From assembly GCA_944470555.2 (NCBI GenBank), contig OX104134.1:69434678-69498677 (forward strand): a stretch of 64,000 bases of DNA. The letters are read 5' to 3'. Below, one piece after another: positions 33,342 to 43,521 of this stretch (the stretch's first letter is position 1; every line of letters begins with the position of its first letter). Under the pieces are notes generated by a model that searched no databases, was not told the origin of the DNA, and worked only from the letters and a program-made list of their open reading frames with translations. The stretch comes from Heterobilharzia americana (Eukaryota > Platyhelminthes > Trematoda > Strigeidida > Schistosomatidae). A program made the translations under genes and the position numbers.

Positions 33342-33796
33342 TGAGGGTTTTATGTTCAGTGACTTGGCGTTCCATGAACCAAAAGGTTCGGTAGACGCTT
33401 TATTTTCAAACCAGAAAGCATCGTTAGATACTTCTCCAACTAGTTTAGTGAATTCTCCAATCCTGTGTTTGTTGGCTTTACTATTCATTGATTGGAGGGA
33501 ACTGAACAGAGTTTTGTCCGTAACTCATCATTTTAACATTGTTTGTCGAAGACTGTACCTAATAAAGTGTATGTGCTAAAAACCACCTTTCTTGCAACCG
33601 TAGGGTTAGTATGAGGGCTAAAATTGTCATTATATAGAGGTTAACTCCACACCAGGGTGGTGGTCAAATTGATAGTTTAGTGCGTACCTATTGTTCAGGT
33701 TGACTTACTAGGATTAATGGGTGACTATTCTATGGTTTCAAACCAAAAGAATTATGAAGATCAAACTGAAAGTTCAATGACCGTATATATCTAACA

Positions 33797-33806
33797 GTAT
33801 TCACAC

Positions 33807-33807
<1 letters not shown>
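33797..33807. repeat. Target-site duplication, left copy (11 bp)
   Basis: gtattcacact sits directly before the (ATT)n tail of the minus-strand element B2 and recurs at 37088-37098 directly after its 5' end. Confidence 0.85.
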
Positions 33808-33838
<31 letters not shown>

Positions 33839-36800
33839 GTCCCTTGGGTTCCTAGTGGAACATAGGGCTTCAGTAGCACGCCTCCAGTGACCTCTGTTCT
33901 CTGAGATCTTTTGAACCTGGTCCCACGACAGCCCAGAAGCTCTCATTTCCTGCTCGCACGACCTCCTCCATGTCATCCCTGGACGTCCAACTCGTCGCTT
34001 CCCATGGGGATTCCACTCGAGGGCCTGACGCGTGATGTCCTCCGTCGGCCTTCTCAGTGCATGCCCAATCCATCTCCACTTCTTCCTGCATATTTGTTGC
34101 GTGATAGGTTCTTGGTTGGTTCGTTCCCAGAGTTCCTTGTTGCTTATTTATTATTCTGGCCATCTGATCTTCAGTAGCGAGCAGCGTAAGCAGTTGTTGA
34201 TGAATGTCTGTAGTTTATTGGAAATACCTTTCGTGACGCGCCAAGTCTCTGAGCCATACAAGAGCACTGACTTGACGTTGGTGTTGAAAATCCGTATCTT
34301 GTTCCGCATGCTGAGTGCAGAAGATCTCCACACTGGTTTCAGGCTAATGAACGCCTGTCTTGCTTTTCCGATTCTGACTTTGACGTCCTCGTCCGTCCCG
34401 CCTGTAGTTGAAACAGTGCTTCCTAGATAAGTGAAGGAGGTTACTTCCTTCAAGTTTCTCCCGTTGACGGTGATTGGAGTTTGTTGTTGTTGATGGTGGT
34501 GGTGCGGTATCTTCATCACTTCTGTCTTCTCTATATTCACCTGAAGTCCCGTCTTCGCTGCCTCGCCTCTTCTATCAACTTGTTAGTTTTTGCCTGCAGA
34601 TCTTCAAGTTTGTGTGACATTAGGCATAAGTCATCGGCGAAATCCAAGTCTTCTAGGTTCTTTTCCGTCGTCCAGTGTATCCCCCTCTTCTCGCTGCCTA
34701 CTGTTTGCTGCATGATCCAGTCCAGTCACCACAATAAGGAATATCATGGGGGATAGTAGGCAACCTTGTTTCACTCCTGTCTTCACTTCAAAGGCATCAC
34801 TGAGCTTCCCATTGTGGATTACTTGGCATGTGGCATCTTCATATAGTTGTTGAATGAGGCGGATAAAGGTTTGCGGTACTCCGTAGTATTGAAGCAGTTT
34901 CCAAATTACTTCTCGGTCGACGCTGTCAAAGGCCTTCTCAAAGTCGATGAAGTTGAGGTAGAGAGCTGATTGCCATTCTATGCTCTGTTCTATGATGATA
35001 CGAAGCGTTGCAATTTGGTCTGCACATGATTTGTACTTCCTGAAGCCTGCCTGTTCCGGTCGTAGTTTTGAATCCAGTGCGTCTTTAAGCCTCTCTAGGA
35101 TGATGCGGCTTAATATTTTACTTGATTTTGGTGGACAGGAGAGTGATTCCTCGCCAGTTCTTGCAAGCACTGAGGTCTCCCTTTTTTCTTCGGCAGTTTG
35201 ACAAGGTAACCCTTCTTCCAATCACTAGCCAGGTACCTTCTCTTCCTTCCACACCTTCTGCAATAGTGGTGTGAGCATGTCCGCTGTTGTCTCTGCATCT
35301 GTTCTCAGTGCTTCTGGCGGTATTCCATCTGGTCCTGCTGCTTTCCCGCATTTCAGTAGCTTTATGGCGTTCAGGACTTCCATTTTCGTTGGGGGATTAA
35401 TGTTCACTTGTAGTTCAGCGGCTGCAGGTGGTATTTCTGGACGAAGTGCAGGTGGTGGTGGTGGTCGATTCAAGAGCTTCTTGAAGTGGTCGGCCCATCG
35501 TTTCCTCTGTTTCTCTTCTTTTGTAATTAAATTTCCTTCTTCATCTTTTATTGGTTTCATCTGTGTTGGTCTCTTCCCTGATAGCAACCTGGTTATTTGA
35601 TACAATGTCGTCAGGTCTCTCTTACCTGCAGCCTGTTCTGCTTCACTTGCCAGTGTTTCGTAGAAGTGTCTTTTGTCTTTGCGTGCACTCTTCTTCACTT
35701 CTTTGTCCAGTGTTTTATACATTGTGCTCAGTTCCTCTTGTCGTTGAGCATCCTTGCACTGGTTTATCTTCTGCTTCACCATCCTCCTCTCCTCTATCAG
35801 CTTCCAGGTATCCGTCGAGATCCATTCCTTGTCTTCTTTCTTCTTCCTTCCTAATACTGTTGTGCAGGTTTCTTTCCACATAGCTTTCAAAGACTTCCAG
35901 TGTTCTTCCACACAGGTTTCTTCAGGGATGTTGCTCGATATCTCCCATTTTGTCTTGATGGCTGCCTTGAAGATCTCCTTTGTAGTTTCATCCTTCAGTT
36001 TCCGAGTGTTGTACTTGAGTTGAGGTCTATCACCAGCTTCCTTGAAGGCTTTTAACTTGATTTGGAAGGTTTTTTCCTTGCACTAGATAGTGGTCTGAAC
36101 CTACATCTGCTCCTCTTCTTGACCTTGTGTTAAGTAGACTGCGTCTCCATTTTCTTGAGATTGAGATAAAGTCGATTTGATTTTTAGTGTGTCCATCTGG
36201 TGAAATCCATGTCGCTTTGTGGATATCTTTGTGCTTGAACACACTGCCTCCAATCACCAAATCGTTGAATGCGCAGAATTCTGCAAACAATTCTCCATTC
36301 TCATTCATCTCACCGAGCGCTTCTCGACCCATGGTTAGTTCTTTTCCTGTGTTGTCCCCTCCCAGTTTGGCATTCATGTCGCCCATTAGAATTTTGATAT
36401 CGCCAACTGACGTCTTGTCCAGTGTTGATTGAAGTTGTCTGTAGAAATCCTCCTTTTTCTCTTGCTCTGCATTATTTGTAGGTGTTTTTCATAACATTGT
36501 ATGATTGTGACCTTTCTTCCTTTTGAGTTGAATCTTGCTGTCATGATCCTTTTTTTGGAGGAGATTGGTTCCCACTGCATGAGAGCCTTCGATGCTCTTG
36601 AGGACATCATGATAGCCACTCCTTTTCTCAGTGTGCTCGTGGTTGGCGTCTGGGTGACCTTTTTGGAGTAGATTATTGATTCTCCTTTTTAGTTGAAGTT
36701 TGGAGAGTCCACTCCCATTCCATCTGCTTTCGCAAATCCCAAGCACTTCGATGTGATACCTTCTCATCTCCTTTGCAATCTGGGCTGCCTTACTGGGTTC

Positions 36801-37087
36801 AAACATCGTGCGGACATTCCATGTCCCCACGTTTACTTTCGCTTTCATCGAGGAAGAGAAGACACATCGGCCAATTGGCTTCCCGAAGGCTTTCACCAAC
36901 TGGCGTCATTTCGCCTCTCCGATTCCAGCGGGGAATAAGTTTATTTTCACTTTTTATATTTTGTTTGTGCTTTGAAGTTTCTTTAGCGGTTAGATTTGTT
37001 TTACGGGGTAGGGTTGCTAGCCATATGCCCAACCTTCCCTCTTTACCCGGGCTTAGGACCGGCTAGTAAACTAGTTAACCAGGCGAG
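33808..37087 (-). mobile_element. Complete family B RTE-like retrotransposon (B2)
   Basis: A 3.28-kb element bounded by an exact 11-bp target-site duplication. On the minus strand it has a 5' UTR, one long but broken reading frame, and an (AAT)n tail (seen as ATT repeats at 33808-33838). A single frame with APE endonuclease plus RT, no separate ORF1, length near 3.3 kb and a microsatellite rather than poly(A) tail are hallmarks of the RTE clade. It is the best-preserved B copy and serves as the reference for the others. It lies in the large candidate intron between tectonic exons at 29682 and 45604. Confidence 0.93.
34151..36899 (-). pseudogene. B2 endonuclease-reverse transcriptase, broken
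   Basis: Frames in order on the minus strand: 36899-36489 endonuclease N-terminus (KVNVGTWNVRTMFEPSKAA; ICESRWNGSG with the catalytic Glu); 36386-36030 (GDMNAKLGG, KNQIDFISISRKW, GSDHYLV: the Asp/Asn and Ser-Asp-His motifs); 35911-35225, 228 codons of linker with an R-P-P-P-P-P run and GKAAGPDGIPPEAL; 35221-34631 RT (GFRKYKSCADQI, motif A FIDFEKAFDSVD, motif B GVKQGCLLSP); the box DFADDLCLM near 34630 is in another frame; 34540-34151 thumb and C-terminus (FTYLGSTVSTTGGTDEDVK, IGKARQAF, LLYGSETW). About five frame breaks prevent expression, but catalytic residues are retained. Confidence 0.9.
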
Positions 37088-37098
37088 GTATTCACACT
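37088..37098. repeat. Target-site duplication, right copy (11 bp)
   Basis: Exact second copy of gtattcacact adjoining the 5' end of B2. Confidence 0.85.
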
Positions 37099-37433
37099 GG
37101 AAAACCAGAATAAAGGACATTTAATAACACGCTCAACTACATGCAAATGTGTGATCAAAGTAAAACAGCTAACATCTAACTTTTAAATAATTAGTTAAGC
37201 GTACTCTGGGGATTAACAGCCAGTCAATAAACTCAGGGATGAGCTTTTGTACTATAAATCAGTTATTTTACAAAGTTTTGTTGGAACTGGTAACAGTGTA
37301 ATCGTGTGTCTTTAAAAATGTTTCCAATTGATACGGTCAAACCCAATCCTAATAATATGCTCATAATCTCAGCTAACATAACATCTATGTAACTTATAAA
37401 CTGCATGAATAGTGGATTTAGTAAAGATATACA

Positions 37434-37671
37434 GAAGTTTATAAAACACAAGCCTCGTGGATGGCCTGACCAAGCCATCATAAAAGAGAATGGTTGGTGG
37501 ACAGACGAAGATTACACTGCATTTGTTGGGCGTGCATCTCAATCTAGAGGGGCATTATTATTTTTTAAAGATAAACTGTTATCAGTAACGCCTGTCAAAC
37601 CCTTGTGTGATGCTGAATCCAAAACTCAACAACTAAAAAAGCTGTTGATGAGGCTTGATATAACAACATGA
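37434..37671 (+). CDS. C-terminal coding segment of an unknown protein
   Basis: The frame is open from 37405, but a plausible acceptor (agatatacag) suggests a coding start at about 37434: KFIKHKPRGWPDQAIIKENG, WWTDEDYTAFVGRASQSRGA, then LLSVTPVKPLCDAESK and a C-terminal helix LKKLLMRLDITT ending in TGA. The composition (Trp-rich, no stops, not antisense to any retroelement) looks like genuine protein. I do not recognise the family. It lies on the + strand within what would be an intron of the minus-strand tectonic-like gene, so it may be an exon of an overlapping gene or a retrocopied fragment. Confidence 0.45.
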
Positions 37672-37965
37672 TGAGTTTTGTGAAGAACAATACATACCCT
37701 TCAGATGTTTAGGAATATATCTCGTGATTAATTATAAGGGCACAAGTGTAGTCGCTTTCTGTTTTACCAGAGAAATAATGACCACATTGCTTTCTTACTT
37801 CTGTTTCTTATTGCGCTACCCTGATGAGTTATTCGTGACAGCTCTTAAGATGTTCAGCTTTTTTCAGCCATGGAATCTTTCCAGAACCTTCGTTAATTTA
37901 TTCACACAATAAGATTAGCATTGTATTGCTTCAGACAATGTTAAATTCTTATGCATTCCTATTGA
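37672..37965. other. Unassigned
   Basis: No gene recognised. A 62-codon + strand frame at 37724-37912 has no recognisable similarity. Confidence 0.4.
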
Positions 37966-38087
37966 CCAATATTTAATACTGGGCGATGATTGAAGATGGG
38001 TTGAAAATCTGAACCACGGCCTGATTCGAACCAGGGACCACCTGGTTACTGACCCGGCACTCTACCAACTGCGCTACAATATCCGAC
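37966..38087 (-). mobile_element. tRNA-derived SINE copy, minus strand
   Basis: The minus strand from 38087 reads a tRNA-like head: box A-type TAGCGCAGTTGGTAGAGT, an anticodon-arm-like hairpin and a box B GGTTCGAATC, followed by a 45-bp non-tRNA tail (ttcaatcatcgcccagtatt) shared with the + strand copy. The acceptor stem is poorly paired and position 33 of the loop is C, so it is not a functional tRNA gene. A head of RNA polymerase III promoter boxes plus a common tail defines a SINE family. Schistosomes are known to carry a tRNA-related SINE with a hammerhead ribozyme (Sm-alpha); no hammerhead core is visible here, so membership is unproven. Confidence 0.75.
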
Positions 38088-38152
38088 TTTTAACCAGAAT
38101 TTAATCTCGCTTTAATCACCAAGGGTTTTGCCTCACTACCATGTGAATTCGC

Positions 38153-38267
38153 GACCTCATAGCTCAGTTGGTAGAGCACCGGGCCGGTAACCCGGTGGTC
38201 GCTGGTCTGAATCCTGCCGCGGTCCAGATAATCATCTCACCTTCAATCATCACCCAGTATAAATACT
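38153..38267 (+). mobile_element. tRNA-derived SINE copy, plus strand
   Basis: The head (38153-38224) has box A TAGCTCAGTTGGTAGAGC, a five-pair CCGGG/CCCGG anticodon stem with a GGT-containing loop, and a damaged box B (GGTCTGAATCC for the consensus GGTTCGAATCC). Acceptor and T stems contain mismatches. The tail (ttcaatcatcacccagtat) matches the minus-strand copy. The two copies are head to head with 65 bp between their 5' ends. Polymerase III readout, if any, would be divergent. Confidence 0.75.
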
Positions 38268-38716
38268 AGTCTGCCAAACTACGGTTATCTCAGACAATCA
38301 AATGATAAATATTTAATAACTGGACACCTTTTATATCAGTCACTAGAACATCATACAGCTTCTGTGATTAGTTTACTGACTTTATTAGTCATTCCATTTA
38401 CACTGCTTTCATTTCAAATCACCGAGTGATAACTTACTTCGATAAATTGTATTGTGTGGAACTGATCGAATGCTTCGGTCATTATGGTTGAAAAGAATAA
38501 TTCGACTGATATTTCTGTCAAACCATTTTCATCGTAAGCAAAATTGTAGATAACCTTTCAAAAAAAAACGAAGATTTAAAATTTGTTAGGTCAAACAGAC
38601 ATACGTGTGATTTATATAAGTAGTCAAATAATATCATACAATGTCTGCGGATTGTTTTTTAAAACTGTCAAGAGTTCTGTCAACACGATAAATAAACATA
38701 ATAGTTAATTTTCACA
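38268..38716. other. Unassigned
   Basis: AT-rich DNA without recognised features between the SINE pair and the family B element. Confidence 0.4.
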
Positions 38717-41608
38717 TACCTCGCCTGATTAACTAGTTCACTAGTTACCAGCCGGTCCAATACCCAGGTAAAGAGGGAAGGTTGGGCATAGGGCTAGTAG
38801 CCCTGTACCGTAAAACCAATCCAACCGCTATGGAAACTTTAAAGCACAGACAAAATATAAAAATTAAAAACAAACTTATTCCTCGCTGGAATCGGTCAGA
38901 TGAAATGACGCCGATTGGTGAAAGCCTTCGGGAAGTCAATTGGCCTATATGTCTTCTCTTCTCTCAGTGAAAGCTCAAGTAAGGATGGGGGCATGGGATG
39001 TCCGCATCATGTACGAACCTACTAAGGCTGCCAAAATTGCAAAAGAGATGAGGAGGTATAGCATAGAAGTGCTAGGACTCTGCGAAAGCAGATCGAATGG
39101 AAGTGGACTCTCTCAACTGTCAACTGGAGGGTCAATAATCTACTCCCATATTGTCACCAAGACGACAACCACGGACGAGCACACTGAGTTCGGGAGTGCT
39201 TATCATCATGTCCCTAACAACATCAAAGGCTCTCTCTCATGCAGTGGGAACCAATCTCCTCCACGACCAGGATCATGTCAGCAAGATCCAACTCGAAAGG
39301 AAGGAAAGTCACAATCATACAATACTACGCCACGTACCTACAAATAATGCAGATCAAGAGGAGAAGGAGGAATTCTACAGACAACTACAATCAGTAATGG
39401 ACAAGACCCCATCCCAGATGGTGACATCAATATTCTAACAAGTGGGGTGACATGGATGCCAGCCAAACTGGGGGCAGACAACACAGGAAGAGAACCAATC
39501 ATGAGTTGAGAATCACTTGGTGAAATGATGAGTGAGAATGGAGAACTGTTCGCAGACTTCTATGCATTCAATGATTTGGTGATTGGAGGTGAGGCAGTGT
39601 ATACAAACACAAAGATATTCACAAAGCGACATGGATTTCACCAGACACCAGGACACACTAAAAATCAGATCGACTTCACCTCAATCTCAAGAAAGTGGGG
39701 ACGGAGACGTAGCCTACTGGACACAAGATCAAGAAGGGGAGCAGAGTTAGGTTCACACCACCCACTATCTAGTGCAAAATTAGGAACCTCCAAAATCAAG
39801 TTGAAAGCCTTCAAAGAAGCTAGCGATAGATCACAGTTCACATTCAACACCCAGAACAGAAACTGAACTGAAGGACGCAACTACGAAGAACATCTTCATG
39901 TCAGCTATCAGGAAAAAATAGGAGACATAAGGCGAATTCTTGGAGGAAACCTGCGTGAAGGAACACTGGAACTCTTTGAAACAGATGTAGAAGGAAACCT
40001 GTATAACCGTGTTAGGAAGGAAGAATAAACAAAACAAGGAACGAATATCCACGGACATGTGAGAGCTGATAGAGGAGAGAAAGACGATGAAGGAGAAGAT
40101 GAACCAGTGCAGTACAGTACAGTGCATGGATGAACAACCAAAAGAGGGACTGAATACAACTTAAAAAACACTAAACTGGACAAAGCAGAGGAGAAGAGTG
40201 CGCACAAACAAAAAACACCTCTACCACACATTGGCAAGTGAAGCAGAACAGGCTGCCGGCTGGTAGGAGAGACCTGACAACACCATATCAAATAACCAGG
40301 TTACTACTTACCGTCTGGGAGGAGATCAACACAGATGAAACCAAAGAAGGATAGCGAAGGAAAACTAGTTACCAAAGAGGAGAAACAAAGGAAACAATGG
40401 ACTGACCACTTCAAAAAACTCTTGAATCGACCACCACCACCACCACCACCTGTGACTCGTTGAATTACCACTGAAAACAAGTCCTCCGACAAAAGTAGAA
40501 TTCCTGAATGCCATAAAACTGCTGAAATCCGGGAAAGCAACAGGACCAGATGGAATTCCTCCAGAACCACTGAAAACAGACGCAGAGACATTAGCAGCCG
40601 ACATGCTCACACCACTACTGAAGATAGTTTGGAAGGAAGGAAAGGTACCTGTAGATTGATTGGAAGAAGGCCTACCTTGTCAAACTCCCAAACAAGGGAG
40701 ACATAAGTCTTTGCAAGAACTGGTGCGGAATCATACTGCTGTCCACCCCAAGCAAAATAATAAGCTGCATCATTCTGGAGAGACTAAAGGATGCGCTGGA
40801 TTCAAAATTACTACCGGAACATGCTAGCTGGATTCAGGAAGTACAAATCATGTGTGGACCAAATTGCAACGCCACGCAACGCTACGCATCATCATCAAAC
40901 AGAGCGTACAATGGCAGTCAACTCTGTATCTCAACTTCATCGACTTTGAGAAGGCCTCCGACAGCGTCGACCGAGAAGTAATTTGGCAGGCAGCTGCTTC
41001 AACACTAAGATTTTAGTGTCATAAACCTTTATCAGCCTCATTCAACAACTATATGACGAAGCCACATGCCAAGTGATTGATTCACAATGGAAAGCTCAGT
41101 GACGCCTTTGAAGTGAAGTGAAGACAGGAGTAAGACAAGGCTGCCTACTATTACCGATGACCTTCTGACTGTGGTCGACTGGATCATGCAGCAAACTGTG
41201 AGGAGCGAGAAGAGGGGCATACGCTGGCTGGACCGATGAAAAGACCCCAGAAGAAGATTTGCATTTCACCGATGAGGATTTATGTCTCATGTCTAGTAGC
41301 ACAAACTCGAAGATCTGCAGGCGAAAACCAACAAGTTGACGGGATAGGTGAGGCAGCAAAGACGGGACTTCAAGTGAACGCAGAGAAGACGGAGGTGATG
41401 AAGATACCCAACCAACAACAGCATCAACAACAAGCACCAATCATCATTAAACGGGAGAAATCTAAAGGAAGTTGTCTCCTTCACCTACCTAGGCAGGACA
41501 GCATAGTTTCAACTATAAGCGGTGGCAGAGACGAGGATGTCAAAACCAGGATCGGAAAAGGAAGACAGGCTTTCACTACTGTGAAATCAGTGTGGAGATC
41601 TACTGCAC
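38717..41608 (+). mobile_element. Family B element, composite copy B3, first part
   Basis: A + strand copy from the 5' UTR (38717) through the endonuclease (GAWDVRIMYEPTKAAKIAKE near 38990; CESRSNGSGLSQLS near 39090; NQIDFTSISRKW near 39660), linker (ATGPDGIPPEP near 40540) and RT (FIDFEKASDSVDREV near 40940) to KSVWRST at 41608. From about 39079 onward it is nearly identical to the reverse complement of B1, including shared frameshifts; one 5-bp insertion near 39594 and a few substitutions distinguish them. Upstream of 39079 the two differ at family level. At 41608 the sequence jumps back to the linker of a second copy. No target-site duplication was found. Confidence 0.88.
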
Positions 41609-43483
41609 AAAGAAAAAAGACACTTCTACGACACACTGGCAAGTGAAGCAGAACAGGCTGCAGGTGAGAGATACAGAGAACTGACAACACTAGATCAAAT
41701 AACCAGATTACTATCTGGGAGGGAAGAGATCAACATAGATGAAACCAATAAAAGATGATGAAGGGAATATACTTATCAAAGAAGAGAAACAAAGGAAACG
41801 ATGGGGTGACCACTTCAAAATACTCTTGAATCGACCACCACCTTCACTTCGACCAGAAATACCACCAGCAGCCACAGAACTACCAGTGAACACAAGTACT
41901 CCGACAAGAAGAAGTGAAGTCCTGGACGCCATACAGTTGCTGAGATCCGGCGAAGCAGCAGGACCAGATGGAATTCCTCCAAAAGCACTGAGAACAGACG
42001 CAGAGACATCTGCGGACACTTCCACACCACTACTTCAGAAGATTTGAAAGGAAGAAAAGGTGGCTGCCGATTGGAAGAAGGGCTACCTTGTCATACTCTC
42101 AAAGAAGGGAGACCTAAGTCTTTGCAAGAAGTGGCACGGAATCATGCTGCTGTTCAGTCCAAACAAAATATTAAGCCGCATCATCCTGGAGAGACTAAAG
42201 GATGTGCTGGATTCAAAATTACGACCGGAACATGGATTCAGGAAGTACAAATCATGTGTGGACCAAATTGCAACACTACGCATCATGATAGAGCAGAGCA
42301 TTGAGTGGTAGTCAACTCTCTACCTCAACTTCATTGACTTTGGAAAGGCTTTTGACCGAGGCGTCGACCGTGAAGTAAACTGGAAGCTGCTTCAACACTA
42401 CGGTTTTAGTTCCACAAACCTTTATCAACCTCATTCAACAGCAGCTATATGCTATATGATGCTACATGTCAAGTGACTGATCATGGAAAACTGAGGGGTA
42501 TCTTTAAAGTGAAGACAGGAACAAGACAAGGTTGCCGCCTACTGTCACCCATGATCTTCCTGATTGTGGTGGACTGTATCAAGCAACAAACTGTGAGGAG
42601 CGAGAAGAGGGGCATTCGCTGGACCGGGGAAAATATCCATGAAGATTTGGATTCCGCTGATGACTTGTGTCTAATGTCACACAAACTTCAAGTTCTGCAG
42701 GCGAAAACCAACAAGTTGACAGAAAAAGCAGCGAAGACGGGACTTCAAGTTAACGTAGGGAACACGGAGGTAATGAAGATACCCTACCAACAACAGCATC
42801 AACAACAAGCATCAATCACCATCAACGCGGAAAAATCTAAAGGAAGTGGTCTCTTTCACCTACCACCTAGTCAGCATCGTTTCAACTACAGGCGGCACAG
42901 ATGAGGACGTCAAAGCCAGGATCGGGAAAGCAAGACAGGCTTTCACTACTCTGAAATCAGCGTGGAGATCCTCTGCACTCAGCATGAAGAACAATATTCG
43001 GCTTTCCAACACCAATGTCAAGCAAGTCAGTGCTTCTATGTGGTTGTTGAGAGACTTGGTACGTCACAAAAAGCATTTGCAGCAAACTACAGACGTAAAT
43101 CATCCACAGATGCCGCCTACGCTCACTCGATACTGAAGATAACATCAGATGGCCAGAAAAAATAAGCAACAAGGAACTCTAGGAACGAACCAACCAACAA
43201 CCCATCATCCAAGAAATATGTAGAAGGAAGTGGAGACAGACTGGGCATACACTGAGAAGACAGACTGGGAACATCACGCGCCAGGCCAGGCCCTCAAGTG
43301 GAATCCAAAGGAGAAAAGAAGAGTTGGACGTCCGAGGGTGACATGGAGGAGATCATGTGAGGAAGAAATGAAAGCAGTCGTGGAGTGAGGTTCAAAGACT
43401 GCAGAGAACAGAGTGTAATGGAGATGTGCTACTGAAGCCCTATGTTCCACTGGGAACCCAAGAGACAAATAATAATAATAATA

Positions 43484-43521
<38 letters not shown>
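41609..43521 (+). mobile_element. Family B element, second partial copy joined in tandem, with (AAT)n tail
   Basis: Starting from linker text corresponding to KRHFYETLASEAEQAAG in B2, the sequence runs a second time through linker (EAAGPDGIPPKAL near 41960), RT (KYKSCVDQIATLRIM near 42245; motif A DFGKAFD-like near 42335; motif B TRQGCRLLSPMIF near 42520; box DSADDLCLMSH near 42655) and C-terminus to an (AAT)n tail at 43468-43521. The motif C aspartates are kept but frames are broken. The RT piece differs from the first part at family level, so this is a different B copy. Its last about 260 bp (43126-43385) is identical to the 3' end of B1. Confidence 0.85.
43468..43521. repeat. (AAT)n microsatellite, 3' tail of family B
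   Basis: About eighteen AAT units with one AGT interruption directly follow the 3' end of the B element. The same motif ends B2, so it is the element's own tail rather than an independent microsatellite. Confidence 0.9.

Noticed and set aside
33249..33579. Overlapping frames on both strands (79 and 75 codons) as host exons
   Set aside because: Neither has supportive splice signals with a partner exon, and they adjoin the inverted repeat, so repeat sequence is more likely.
38153..38224. Functional tRNA-Thr gene
   Set aside because: Mismatched acceptor and T stems, a damaged box B, C at loop position 33, and a shared non-tRNA tail with a second copy point to a SINE.
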